Origin: CAZTAR01 sp043813895
Lineage (GTDB): Bacteria; Planctomycetota; Phycisphaerae; UBA1845; UTPLA1
Length of the DNA stretch: 64,000 nucleotides
Direction of reading: 5' to 3'
Assembly: GCA_043813895.1 (NCBI GenBank)
Contig: JBDRKQ010000125.1
Location: forward strand, 9,941-73,940
A model generated the notes under the pieces. The model was not told where the DNA came from and searched no databases. It saw nothing but the letters and a program-made list of their open reading frames with translations. The position numbers and the translations under genes were made by a program. Shown in pieces: positions 9,045 to 17,904 of this stretch. The first letter of the stretch is position 1. Each line of letters opens with the position of its first letter.

Positions 9045-10901
9045 TTACGGGCACAGGGTTGACAGGCTCGTATCTACCATTAGTACACGCTCGTCGGAGA
9101 AAAGTTCCATCTGAATCAAAAAGTTTTGCAGGGCCTTGGCCTTTCCCGGATCGATTGATCGCAGCGCGTCGAGCCCCGCTGCTACCGGCGGCAATGCCGC
9201 GTACTTCGAGCCCACGCCAGGCCGCGCAAGCTTCACGAAAGTGAACTCATCCTCCTCCTTCTCGCCGCCAAACGCTTCGCCCAGCATATCGAAGAAGCTC
9301 TTGGGGCGGGGGAACACGCGGACCTCGTACTTGCCGCCCAATTCCGCCGCGTCGGCCGCGTGCTTGATGGCGTCCGCGAATCCGCCGAGTTGGTCGATCA
9401 GGCCGATGTCAAGCGCCGCAGCGCCGGCATACACGCGCCCGCCCGCCAGCGGTTCCAACTCGCCCTTGATCCGGTCCTTGCGACCCTCGAGCACCCGGTT
9501 CTTGAAATCGCCGTACACGCGCTCCATGAATCCCCAAAGCAGGGTCCGTTCGTCATCGCTGTAGCGGCGGTTCGTGTTCCATATGTCGGCGAACTTGCCT
9601 CGCTTGTACTCATGGAAGCTCATGCCCGCCCAGTCGAACAGGCCCTTGGTGATGATCTTGCCGCCCACCACGCCGATGGACCCCGTGATCGTTGCGGGTT
9701 CGGCGTAGATGGTGTCGGCCAGCGTGGCGACGTAGTAGCCTCCGCTGCCGGCCACGTTCCCCATAGAGACAATGAACGGCCGGCCGGATTCCTTGAATCG
9801 CTTTGTCGCCTCACAGATCACGTCGCTGGCGAACGCGGAACCGCCCGGCGAGTCGACGCGAAGGACCAACGCCTTAATCGAGTCGTCCGCTGCCGCCTCG
9901 GCGATCGCCTTGCGGATCGTGGTTGAGCCGGCGTTCGAACTGCCGCCGAAGAGGCTCGACTCTGTCTCCCCCGAGGTGATGACACCTTCGACGAATACGA
10001 CGGCAACCGCTGCCTCGTCCGACTTCTCTTTCGACTTCATCATGTCGGCGAAGACCTGGAAGATGGCGAACGGGTTGCCGAAGTCGATGTCCGGCCCTTC
10101 CTTCTTGCCGTAGTCACGGACGACCTTCACGTCGTCGCCGTACTTCCGCTTGATGCTCTTGATGAAGTCTTCGCGGTACTGGAGCTTGTCAACGAGCTTC
10201 GCATCCAGGGCCTCGGCCGCACTCAGCATCCCCCTGTCGATAAGCCCGCGAACCTCGTCCTCGGTGAGCTTACGGCTCTTTGCCACTGCCGCGATCATTT
10301 CCTCGAAGAGCGCGTCGAAGAGTTCGTTGGTCTGCTTTTCGGCGTACTCGCTCGGACCGGTACGGTAGAAGGGCTCGCCGGCCGACTTGAAATCGCCGCA
10401 GTGCAGGATGTCCGCCTCCAGCCCGATCTTGTCCATCATGCCCTTGAAATAGACTCCTTCACCGTAGAGGCCGGCCGTGATGACTTCACCCGTCGGCATC
10501 AGCACCAGCCAATTGGCCGCGCTGCCCAGCATGAGCGTCCTGTTCCCGAGTGTCTCGCAGAACACCCACACGTCTTTGTCCGCCGCCTGGAGCGCCTCGA
10601 ACTGTGCGCGCAGCTCCTGGGTCTGGGCGAACCCCAGAGCCGATTCTTCAATGTCGAAGATGACCGCCTGGACGTTGCTGTCGCCCCGCGCCTCACGGAG
10701 CTTCTTCAGCAGCGAAAACATGTTCAGCCGCTCACTTTCGCCGAGCAGGGGTCCGAGGCCCACCGCCGCCGGCGCTTCCGGCAACGGCCCTTTAAGCTTG
10801 AACAGCGCGACGACCTCCTCCTCGTCCGCTACGGCCGGTGATGCGGCCAAGCATCCGACGAAAGTCACTGCAAGGACGCTACACATCATCTTGGAGAACA
10901 T
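9045..10901 (-). CDS. sppA: Signal peptide peptidase SppA, 67K type
   Basis: A 618-residue protease with two ClpP/crotonase-like halves, matching the long (E. coli-type) SppA. AAGGAG lies upstream of the ATG. Residues 1-25 form a signal peptide/anchor ending SPAVADE. The catalytic pair is visible: Lys172 in GDFKSAGEPF (first half) and Ser386 in NVAGSGGYYVA (second half). The second half also has RVDSPGGSA and TGSIGVVGGK, which are core SppA motifs. It degrades released signal peptides and probably other membrane-associated peptides on the outer face of the inner membrane. The C-terminus after about residue 575 (FGGEKEEDEF onward) is not recognisable. It stands alone as a transcription unit. 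Confidence 0.93.
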   Translation of the reverse strand: MFSKMMCSVLAVTFVGCLAASPAVADEEEVVALFKLKGPLPEAPAAVGLGPLLGESERLNMFSLLKKLREARGDSNVQAVIFDIEESALGFAQTQELRAQFEALQAADKDVWVFCETLGNRTLMLGSAANWLVLMPTGEVITAGLYGEGVYFKGMMDKIGLEADILHCGDFKSAGEPFYRTGPSEYAEKQTNELFDALFEEMIAAVAKSRKLTEDEVRGLIDRGMLSAAEALDAKLVDKLQYREDFIKSIKRKYGDDVKVVRDYGKKEGPDIDFGNPFAIFQVFADMMKSKEKSDEAAVAVVFVEGVITSGETESSLFGGSSNAGSTTIRKAIAEAAADDSIKALVLRVDSPGGSAFASDVICEATKRFKESGRPFIVSMGNVAGSGGYYVATLADTIYAEPATITGSIGVVGGKIITKGLFDWAGMSFHEYKRGKFADIWNTNRRYSDDERTLLWGFMERVYGDFKNRVLEGRKDRIKGELEPLAGGRVYAGAAALDIGLIDQLGGFADAIKHAADAAELGGKYEVRVFPRPKSFFDMLGEAFGGEKEEDEFTFVKLARPGVGSKYAALPPVAAGLDALRSIDPGKAKALQNFLIQMELFSDERVLMVDTSLSTLCP

Positions 10902-11306
10902 CCCACATACTCCTTAATCACCAGTTGAAATCGGGCTCGTCACGAGGCGCCGCGGGGCTTGAGGAACTCTCCGTGCCCGCCGCACACGGCCTACCGAGGC
11001 CGCCGAAACCTGCCTTATTCTCTCTTCTCCGCCCGCGAGTTGCCCACGTAGGCATCGTCAGGGGAGACAACGCAACGGTTTCACCGTCCTCACGGCAGAA
11101 TCCTTTGCTCTGGACGCGCAATGGGAGGATTCGTGACCGTCGAACTCGCTTCGAAGTGTCTGAATCACGCGGGGAAGCTCCCGGTCCATGACACAACCGG
11201 AAGGGCTGATCCGTGCCCCAAGCGCCGGCGCGGCGTATTCGTGGACAGATCGTAGGTCTTCGAACCCACTCGCTTGCGCTCGGGGCTCGGTTTGGGCGTC
11301 CAACGG
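10902..11306. other. Intergenic region upstream of sppA
   Basis: The 405-base gap holds the sppA ribosome binding site and presumably its promoter, although no strong -35/-10 pair was found. It also contains a family E repeat at 11258-11298. Open frames crossing it are Arg/Pro-rich and look like shadow frames. Confidence 0.5.
11258..11298. repeat. Dispersed repeat, family E
   Basis: Contains CGAACCCACTCGCTTGCGCT followed by CGGGGCTCGG. A near-identical copy (one change in the first half) lies at 27571-27612, so this is a dispersed element. It is not a tRNA arm: no acceptor or anticodon stem can be built around it. Confidence 0.65.
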
Positions 11307-11750
11307 CTACTCCGACTGGTCGCGTCGTGTGGGACGGTCTTCCCCGCGGGACGGCGGCCCCTGCGCCCCGGCGAATCCTTTGATCGAAGGCATGTCTTCG
11401 GGCTTCTCTTCCGGGTGAACCGCGAAGATCTCCACTCTCACGATATCGTCGAACGGGATCGTCACCACAAAACAACCGACCTTGTAAGCCTCGTCCGCCG
11501 GCATGCACTCGAACATGAGCGACATCGTCGTCTTCTGATGGATAATCTCCTTCACTTCGTAGGAGAAGCCGTCGCGAAGGTACACGATCGTCCGGGCCTC
11601 CAGTTGCTCGCTGAACTCACGGTAGGCGGTGTCTTCCGAGGCTTTCTCGGGGTCGAGATCGGGAAAATGGCTGTGCGAACAACGACGCTTGGCCTCATTG
11701 ATCCGTTCCTCGTACGCGCCGTCGAACCACCAATCATAGTTGAAAAGCAT
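11307..11750 (-). CDS. Small protein of unknown function
   Basis: A 147-residue protein starting at an ATG with GGGGAC upstream (MLFNYDWWFDGAYEERINEA). Longer in-frame starts up to 12116 run through a repeat and a probable promoter, so they are rejected. No signal peptide or membrane segment is seen. The core (residues 1-115) is a mixed alpha/beta sequence containing TIVYLRDGFSYEVKEI and GCFVVTIPFDDIVRVEIFAV, likely a small soluble fold. The last 25 residues are basic and disordered. I do not recognise the family; it could be a conserved planctomycete protein. A good promoter lies just upstream at 11803-11831. Confidence 0.65.
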   Translation of the reverse strand: MLFNYDWWFDGAYEERINEAKRRCSHSHFPDLDPEKASEDTAYREFSEQLEARTIVYLRDGFSYEVKEIIHQKTTMSLMFECMPADEAYKVGCFVVTIPFDDIVRVEIFAVHPEEKPEDMPSIKGFAGAQGPPSRGEDRPTRRDQSE

Positions 11751-11802
11751 GAACGTCCCCTGTTTACTGGGCCACAACGGCCTCCTGTTGTTTCGGGCGG
11801 CC

Positions 11803-11831
11803 AATCTAGGACAGCCTGCTCGGGATGTCAA
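11803..11831 (-). promoter_or_regulatory. Sigma-70-type promoter for the small unknown gene
   Basis: On the minus strand a perfect TTGACA (11826-11831) is separated by 17 bases from TAGATT (11803-11808, four of six matches to TATAAT). It lies about 53 bases upstream of the ATG at 11750, the right place to drive that gene. Confidence 0.6.
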
Positions 11832-11907
11832 ATGCGGTCGCCGAAACGCGGTTCTGCCGGCCGGGCAATCGCTGGCCGGGTGGTGCTTCCGGCAGAGATG
11901 TCGGGGA

Positions 11908-12001
11908 TCAGAGCCGCGACCGTAAGGGAGTCGGTCTTCGTCCATAGCGGGGGCTCTGTCGGCGAGTGCTGACCGCTTGCTGACGCGCGCGGCTCTGATC
12001 T
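11908..12001. repeat. Dispersed palindromic repeat, family F
   Basis: The ends are inverted copies: GATCAGAGCCGCG on the left pairs with CGCGGCTCTGATC on the right, about 65 bases apart. The interior includes GTAAGGGAGTCGGT and CTGACCGCTTGCTGACGCGC. A second copy is embedded, in frame, in the BlaR1-like gene at about 51700-51792. Its overlap with the longest possible queG frame argues that queG starts downstream of it. Confidence 0.75.
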
Positions 12002-12045
12002 TGGGACCGGGCCGGCACATGCCGAGAGAGACCCGAACGCCGACC

Positions 12046-13044
12046 ATGAGAACGCACGCGCACAGCCAGGACGTCAAACAAGCAGCGGCGAGCCTGGGTT
12101 TTGACCGATGCGGCATCGCACTTGCAGGCCCGAGCCCGCGCGCGGACTACTTTTCGGATTGGCTGGCGTCGGGCCGTGCCGGCTCGATGGCCTACATGCA
12201 CCGGCACGGGGAATCACGCCGTGATGTTCGCGCTTGGCTGCCGTGGGCGCGGAGTGTGATCGTCGTTGCGCTGAACTACAGCCAACCGGAGCCCGTCGCG
12301 CGGCATCCCACCACCGCTAGCCCGACAGACCGCCCGGCCTCGCGACACCGCGGCAGGATTGCCATGTATGCCTGGGGCGAGGACTATCACCTCGTCGTCC
12401 GAGAGAAGCTCGACGCCCTCGTCGCGCGGATGCACACCTTGTTCGACGAGCCTTTCGAGGCGAAGGTCTGCGTGGACACCTCGGCGATCATCGAACGCGA
12501 ACTGGCGGCCGCCGCGGGGATCGGTTGGATTGGAAAGAACACACTGGTGTTGCACCCGGCGCTCGGCTCGCTGTTCTTCCTGGGCGAGATCGTGACCGAC
12601 TTGTCGCTGGCGCCGGATGAGCCCGTGCCGGATCGGTGCGGCACGTGCACGGCCTGTCTGGAAGCCTGCCCGACCCGCGCCCTGGTCGAACCGTACCGTA
12701 TGGATGCCAGCCGCTGCATCGCGTATCTGACGATCGAGCACCGTGGCGACATTCCGCCGGGGACTGCGGACGGCACGGGTGATTGGATCTTCGGTTGCGA
12801 CGTGTGTCAGACTGTCTGTCCGCACAACCGTGACGCACCGCCGGCGACCGAGCCGCGATTCCTCTGCAACGATGTGGACGCCGCCCGCCCGCCGCTTGAC
12901 GCGATCCTCTCTTGGGACGCGGATGCCTGTCGGCGATTCACGGATGGCAAAGCCTCGCGCCGTGCAAAGCTCGAAATGTGGCAACGCAATGCCCGAATCG
13001 CACAGCGCAATGCGCGGCCCGGGTGCTCTTCATTCGGCGGTTGA
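12046..13044 (+). CDS. queG: Epoxyqueuosine reductase QueG
   Basis: A 332-residue cobalamin and iron-sulfur enzyme that reduces epoxyqueuosine to queuosine in the wobble position of tRNA (GUN anticodons). The N-terminal cobalamin-binding half contains GFDRCGIA, SMAYMHRHGESRRD, VIVVALNYSQPEP and AAAAGIGWIGKNTLVLH. Two [4Fe-4S] ligand sets follow, CGTCTACLEACPTRAL and FGCDVCQTVCPHN, exactly as in QueG. The start at 12046 leaves eight residues before the first helix; ATG 12019 is possible, while starts further up lie in a repeat. ispG begins 59 bases after the stop and may be co-transcribed. Confidence 0.95.
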   Translation: MRTHAHSQDVKQAAASLGFDRCGIALAGPSPRADYFSDWLASGRAGSMAYMHRHGESRRDVRAWLPWARSVIVVALNYSQPEPVARHPTTASPTDRPASRHRGRIAMYAWGEDYHLVVREKLDALVARMHTLFDEPFEAKVCVDTSAIIERELAAAAGIGWIGKNTLVLHPALGSLFFLGEIVTDLSLAPDEPVPDRCGTCTACLEACPTRALVEPYRMDASRCIAYLTIEHRGDIPPGTADGTGDWIFGCDVCQTVCPHNRDAPPATEPRFLCNDVDAARPPLDAILSWDADACRRFTDGKASRRAKLEMWQRNARIAQRNARPGCSSFGG

Positions 13045-13103
13045 CAGGGCGATGAAATGTTGCGCTGATTGGGTTGGCGGAACCCCACGGAGCAAACGCG
13101 AGG

Positions 13104-14264
13104 ATGAAACCAAGGCGGACAACTCGGCAGGTCCGGGTCGGCACGGTCGCAGTCGGCGGCGACGCCCCGGTCTCCATCCAATCCATGACCGCCACGCACA
13201 CGCACGACGTGGACGCGACCGTCGAACAGATCGAAGCCCTCGCGTCCGCCGGCGCGGACATCGTTCGCTTAGCCGTACCCGAGGCCCGCGACACCGAAGC
13301 GCTGGCGCACATCCTCTCTCAGGTATCCGTCCCCATCGTCGCGGACGTACACTTTCACTTCCAGCGGGCGATGGAGGCCGTCGAGGCCGGTGTCCACAAG
13401 ATCAGGCTGAATCCCGGCAACATCCGCGACCGTAAGCAGGTGGACCGTGTCATTCGGGCCTGTCGTGAGCGGGGCATTCCCATCCGTGTCGGCGTCAACG
13501 AGGGCAGCGTGGTCGAACGCACTGACAAGGCCCGGCGCGCCCGAGAGAAGGCCGCACTCGGGCACGATCCTCTGCTGAGCCTTATCACGCTCATGCTCGA
13601 CAAACTCGACGACTACATCCGCATCTTCGACGAGAACGACTTTCACGACGTGGTGCTCAGTGCGAAATCGATCGACCCGCGGATCGTTATCGACGCCTAC
13701 ACCGCGATCAGCCAGCGATACGACTACCCCCTACATCTGGGCGTCACGCACGCCGGCCCCCGGGAGACGGGGTGCATCCGGTCCATTACCGCCCTCGGCA
13801 CGCTGCTGGCCAATGGCATCGGCGACACCGTTCGCATCAGCTATGCGAGCGAACCAGTCCTCGAAGTGCTGGATGCCAAGGAGATGCTGAATTGCCTGGG
13901 CCTACGAGATCGCGTCGAGCCGGAGCTGATCGCCTGCCCGACATGCGGCCGGATCGAGGTGGACCTGCTGACACTCGTGCGGCAAGTGCAGGCGAAGCTC
14001 GTCGATATCAAGGTCCCGCTCAAGGTGGCGGTCATGGGCTGCGTCGTCAACGGGCCGGGCGAGGCGGAAGGCGCGGACGTCGCCGTCTTTGCCGGCAAGG
14101 GCAAGGGCATCATCTGCGTCCAGGGTGAGCGGAAACGGACGGTGGCGGAGGCCGAGATGCTCGACGCGCTCTACGAGGAGTGCGTCAAGCTCGCCGAGAA
14201 GGTCCAACGCGGCGAGGCCCGACTCGGCCGCGCCGCCGTCTCGATCACGCCGCCTGAGGATTGA
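13104..14264 (+). CDS. ispG: 4-hydroxy-3-methylbut-2-enyl diphosphate synthase IspG
   Basis: A 386-residue enzyme of the MEP isoprenoid pathway, converting MEcPP to HMBPP with a [4Fe-4S] cluster. The ATG at 13104 has a GGAG about 11 bases upstream; the longer frame begins with TTG. Motifs include PVSIQSMTATHTHDV, ADIVRLAVPE, VADVHFHF, KIRLNPGNI, the cluster ligands CPTCGR and MGCVVNGPGE, and HLGVTHAGP. The length and single-TIM-barrel-plus-cluster layout match the short bacterial form, not the three-domain plant type. It follows queG on the same strand. Confidence 0.97.
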   Translation: MKPRRTTRQVRVGTVAVGGDAPVSIQSMTATHTHDVDATVEQIEALASAGADIVRLAVPEARDTEALAHILSQVSVPIVADVHFHFQRAMEAVEAGVHKIRLNPGNIRDRKQVDRVIRACRERGIPIRVGVNEGSVVERTDKARRAREKAALGHDPLLSLITLMLDKLDDYIRIFDENDFHDVVLSAKSIDPRIVIDAYTAISQRYDYPLHLGVTHAGPRETGCIRSITALGTLLANGIGDTVRISYASEPVLEVLDAKEMLNCLGLRDRVEPELIACPTCGRIEVDLLTLVRQVQAKLVDIKVPLKVAVMGCVVNGPGEAEGADVAVFAGKGKGIICVQGERKRTVAEAEMLDALYEECVKLAEKVQRGEARLGRAAVSITPPED

Positions 14265-14288
14265 ACGCCGCCGGCCGCCGGCAACCAC

Positions 14289-15974
14289 TCACTCCGCGGC
14301 CCACACACAACGACCGTTCACGTAGGTCGCTTGCACGGTGGTATTCTTTAGCTCGCCATGCGGAGCGGATAGCACGTCGCGGTCGAGGATCACGAAGTCG
14401 GCAAGGAAGCCGACTTTGATTTGGCCGAGTACGGCGCCATCTCCTGCCGCGCGGGCACCGCCCACCGCGTAGCAGCGAAGGGCTTCCTCCACCGTGATGC
14501 TCTGTTCGGGCACAAACACCTTGCCATCGAACGTCTTGCCGGTCACGGCTGCATGGATGCCGAGGAAGGGATTGAGCGAGACGACCGGCCAATCGCTGCC
14601 GAATGCCACCAACGCGCCCAAGTCAAGCAGGCTGCGGAAGGCGTAGCTGGTCCGGCAGCGTTCCGCGCCGATGGCCTTCTCGGCGTAACGCCCGTCGTCC
14701 GCCTTGTGCAACGGCTGCATCGATGCGATGACGCCCAACGCCGCGAACCGGGGGATGTCCGACGGCAGAAGGTGCTGGGCGTGCTCGATCCGCATGAGCC
14801 GGTCCCCGCGCGGGCCATTTGCCGCCTGCGTGGCCGCGTAGATATCAAGGACCATGTGGTTTGCCTGATCGCCGATGCAGTGGAGGGCCGGCGAGAATCC
14901 CGCGGTGTCGGACGCGTTGCACATCGCCTGAAGCCTGCCCTCGTTTGCCATGACCTCGCCGAGCAAACCGCGGTTGTCGGGATTGTGCGGCGGGTTGTCG
15001 GCGAACGGCTCGGCCATGTAGGCCGTGCGTGAGCCGAGCGAGCCATCCATGAACTGCTTGAACCCGACGACGCGCAGCCAGTCGTCCGCGCGGTAGCCCT
15101 TCGCGCGGTCGATGTACTCCCGCCAGTCGTCTTCGATGATGAAGGGACGCACCCGGAGGGTAAGTTCGCCGGAGGCCCGGGCGGCGTCGAGTGTCGCCAC
15201 GTCTGACCAGGGCGACATCGTGTGGACCGTCGTAACGCCGTACCGGTTCGCCTCTCGCATCGCCGCCTTAAGAGCCCGCATCTTCTCGGCGGAGGACGAC
15301 TCGGGCACATGCCTCTCGACCAACTCGATTGCCGACTCCTTCAGGATGCCGGTTGGCTCATTCGTTTCTGGATTGCGCATGATCCTCCCGCCGGGCGGAT
15401 CGGGCGGGCCGTCGCGGTCGATCCCGGCGATCTTCAGCGCGACGGCGTTGGCGAGCGCGCCGTGCCCGTCCATGCGGTCGAGCAGGATCGGATTCCGGAG
15501 CGTGACCGAATCGACCCACTCCTTCGTGGGTTGCGTGGCGTCAGGCCAGCTCTCGGTGGACCAACGACCGCCGAGGATCCACTCGCCGGGTTGAAGCGCC
15601 TCGGCCCGGGCGGCGATTGCAGCGATGAAGGCCTGCCGGTCTGGAACATTGCGGAGGTTGAGCCGGTCCAGGTTGAGTCCGCCGGAGATCAGGTGCAGGT
15701 GAGAATCAATCATCCCTGGCACGACGCGCGCGCCGCCTGCATCGACAACCCGCGTCGCTGAACCTTCATAGCGCCGCACCCCGTCATCGTCTCCGACGTA
15801 AACGAAGCGGCCGTCTCGGACGACGAACGCGGTGACAGCCGCGCGATCGGCGTCGGCGGTCCAGACCTTGGCGTTGGTGACAATGAGGTCTGCAGGCGAC
15901 CGGCGGCCGGTCTGAGCACAGCCGGACACCAGCGAGAGGGCCAGCAGAGTGATGGCGAAACAGTGCCAATGCAT
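14289..15974 (-). CDS. Lipoprotein amidohydrolase, YtcJ-like
   Basis: A 561-residue member of the amidohydrolase superfamily (YtcJ/NfdA-like group). The first 19 residues form a lipoprotein signal with lipobox LVSGC. The start has GGAGG about 8 bases upstream. Metal-site motifs are present: MIDSHLHL near residue 90, GRWSTESW, GVTTVHTMSP, ALHCIGDQANHMVLD, RIEHAQHL and FGSDWPVVSLNP, and the C-terminal small beta domain ends DRDVLSAPHGEL...V.YVNGR. It probably hydrolyses an amide or related bond in the periplasm; substrate unknown. It converges with ispG and is not obviously in an operon. Confidence 0.88.
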   Translation of the reverse strand: MHWHCFAITLLALSLVSGCAQTGRRSPADLIVTNAKVWTADADRAAVTAFVVRDGRFVYVGDDDGVRRYEGSATRVVDAGGARVVPGMIDSHLHLISGGLNLDRLNLRNVPDRQAFIAAIAARAEALQPGEWILGGRWSTESWPDATQPTKEWVDSVTLRNPILLDRMDGHGALANAVALKIAGIDRDGPPDPPGGRIMRNPETNEPTGILKESAIELVERHVPESSSAEKMRALKAAMREANRYGVTTVHTMSPWSDVATLDAARASGELTLRVRPFIIEDDWREYIDRAKGYRADDWLRVVGFKQFMDGSLGSRTAYMAEPFADNPPHNPDNRGLLGEVMANEGRLQAMCNASDTAGFSPALHCIGDQANHMVLDIYAATQAANGPRGDRLMRIEHAQHLLPSDIPRFAALGVIASMQPLHKADDGRYAEKAIGAERCRTSYAFRSLLDLGALVAFGSDWPVVSLNPFLGIHAAVTGKTFDGKVFVPEQSITVEEALRCYAVGGARAAGDGAVLGQIKVGFLADFVILDRDVLSAPHGELKNTTVQATYVNGRCVWAAE

Positions 15975-16085
15975 GGAGACACCTCCGATTCCAAGAAAGC
16001 CGCTGAATTGTAACCGAACGGCTCCGTTGTGATATACGGGGAGATGAACTTGCGACCGATGCCGTTAGCGTTTGAAATCGGGCAA

Positions 16086-17009
16086 ATGAACGTCGTCGAA
16101 ACATCGGGACTGGCCAAACGATACGGTGCCGTGCAGGCGCTGGCCGGTGTGGATCTGCGCATTCCGTCGGGGTCGATCTTCGGCTTCTTGGGCCCGAATG
16201 GGGCGGGCAAGACCACGACGCTGCGAATCCTCGTCGGGCTGCTTCGGGCCTCCGCGGGAACGGTGAGGGTTCTTGGCAGGGACGCATGGCGAGAGTCGAC
16301 GTCGATCCGGGCTCGCGTCGGATACCTGTCCGGTGATGTCAGGCTGTACGAGCGGATGACCGGCGCCGCATTGCTGGCGTTCTGCAACCAAGCCAGGGGC
16401 GGTGAAGCAGCAGGCGAGGCGTCGCGGCTTGTGGAACGGTTCGAGATTGACGTCAGCCGCCGCATCCGCGACTACTCCCGCGGCATGAAGCAGAAGCTCG
16501 GCTTGATCCTGGCCATGATGCACCGGCCGCCGCTGCTGATTCTGGACGAGCCGACGACCGCGCTGGATCCACTGGTTCGGCAGACGCTCTTCGAGGAGTT
16601 GCGGGCTGTTGTTCGTGAAGGCCGAACGGTGTTCCTGTCGAGCCACACGCTCAGTGAAGTGGAGTCGCTGTGCGATCATGTGGCGATCATCCGTGCGGGT
16701 CGTTTGGTCGAGGACAGCAGCATCGAAGCGTTACGCGGCCGGGCATTGCGTCGGGTCGTCATGAGGTTGAAGTCGGGACCTGCATCGGCCTTGAAGCTGC
16801 CGCCGGGAATGACTGGTCTCAAGTGCGGAGGAGAGACGTTGCAGGCAAGTTGGGAGGGCCCGGTCGAGCCGCTGTTGTCCTGGCTGACTGCGATCGGCGT
16901 CGCGGATGTGGCGATCGAGCCCCCGAGTTTGGAGGATCTGTTCGCGACCTACTATCGCGATGGTGAGGGGACCGGCGCGAAGGCGGCGGGGCGGAGGGCA
17001 CCGTCATGA
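16086..17009 (+). CDS. ABC transporter ATP-binding protein
   Basis: A 307-residue ATPase of the ABC-2 (CcmA/NatA) type. Walker A is GPNGAGKTTTLR, the signature is YSRGMKQKLGL (in place of LSGGQ), Walker B is LLILDEPTTALDP and the switch histidine is in SSHTLSE. After the nucleotide domain there is a C-terminal regulatory stretch of about 90 residues. The start at 16086 fits the family (MNVVETSGLAKRYG); ATG 16044 with a GGGGAG next to it is an alternative. The stop overlaps the permease start by four bases (ATGA), so the two proteins form one transporter. Substrate is not evident. Confidence 0.92.
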   Translation: MNVVETSGLAKRYGAVQALAGVDLRIPSGSIFGFLGPNGAGKTTTLRILVGLLRASAGTVRVLGRDAWRESTSIRARVGYLSGDVRLYERMTGAALLAFCNQARGGEAAGEASRLVERFEIDVSRRIRDYSRGMKQKLGLILAMMHRPPLLILDEPTTALDPLVRQTLFEELRAVVREGRTVFLSSHTLSEVESLCDHVAIIRAGRLVEDSSIEALRGRALRRVVMRLKSGPASALKLPPGMTGLKCGGETLQASWEGPVEPLLSWLTAIGVADVAIEPPSLEDLFATYYRDGEGTGAKAAGRRAPS

Positions 17010-17818
17010 ATACGGCCTTGATTCGCAAGACCGCACGGGATTACCTGGTGGTGTGGGTCGCGGCGATGGTGTTGCTGTTCAGCCTGGTTATGGTGTTTAT
17101 GCTGGCGGTGCACTCGATGCCGCTGGACGAAACAACGCAATTCCTCCGGATGGCGTGGGTGCGCAAGCTCGTCAACGCGCTGGTCGGCGCGGACCTCATG
17201 GAAACGATGACGCCCACGGGTTTGGCGGGCTTCATCTTCAGCCACCCCATGACCTGGGTGCTGCTCATCACGTTCCTCATGACCGCATCGAGCGGCGGTC
17301 TGGCGGGCGAGGTGGACCGTGGCACGATGGACCTGCTGGCGGCGTTGCCGATCTCGCGGCCAGCGATCTACGTATCGCTCTCGATCGTGATTCTCCTCGC
17401 AGGCTTGCCACTTTGCGGTGTGGTTTGGCTCGGTGTGGCAGCGGGGAGACTCCCGACGGGCGCGACAGACGTGCAGTTGGGTGTGTTGGGCATTGTTGCC
17501 TGCAACCTCTACGCCGCCTACTGCTTCCTCGCATGTTTTTCGCTGGCCGTGTCGAGTGGGTGCAGCCGGCGCGGAACCTCCCTCGCGATCGCATTTGTGC
17601 CGATTTTCTACTCGTTCGTGCTGAACCTCGTGGGGGCTTTCTGGGAACCGGCGAAACGGATTGCCTATACCGGCTTCCTGCACTACTACGCGCCGCTGCC
17701 CACCATTCGCGACGGGACTTGGCCATGGCGAGACATGGCGGTTCTGGCTGCGGCAGCAATCGTGTGCTGGGGGGTTGGGCTGGTCGTTTTCTCGCGGCGG
17801 GACGTGCCAGCACGATGA
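17006..17818 (+). CDS. ABC-2 type transporter permease
   Basis: A 270-residue integral membrane protein with about six hydrophobic helices (for example residues 13-33, 74-92, 110-130, 150-175, 195-220, 240-262). The loop SSGGLAGEVDRGTMDLLAALPISR is characteristic of ABC-2 permeases. It pairs with the overlapping upstream ATPase. Likely roles are export of a drug, lipid or polymer; nothing in the sequence narrows it. Confidence 0.9.
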   Translation: MNTALIRKTARDYLVVWVAAMVLLFSLVMVFMLAVHSMPLDETTQFLRMAWVRKLVNALVGADLMETMTPTGLAGFIFSHPMTWVLLITFLMTASSGGLAGEVDRGTMDLLAALPISRPAIYVSLSIVILLAGLPLCGVVWLGVAAGRLPTGATDVQLGVLGIVACNLYAAYCFLACFSLAVSSGCSRRGTSLAIAFVPIFYSFVLNLVGAFWEPAKRIAYTGFLHYYAPLPTIRDGTWPWRDMAVLAAAAIVCWGVGLVVFSRRDVPAR

Positions 17819-17904
17819 GCCAAGCCAGAAGAGTCTTGCAGGTCGGGTCCGCAGTGGTCTGTTGACCCGACACAGACGACTGACAACCGCCCCCTCGTTT
17901 TCAC

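Noticed and set aside
11258..11298. Possible tRNA arm around the CGAACCC sequence (also at 27571-27612)
   Set aside because: No acceptor stem, anticodon loop or D arm can be built; it is a dispersed repeat.
10918..11508. 196-residue minus-strand frame upstream of sppA
   Set aside because: Crosses a family E repeat and overlaps the small unknown gene; composition typical of a high-GC shadow.
12065..12110. Apparent match to the repeat-coded KTQARR peptide on the minus strand of queG
   Set aside because: It is the complementary strand of conserved QueG sequence (LGFDRCGIA region), so the match is chance.
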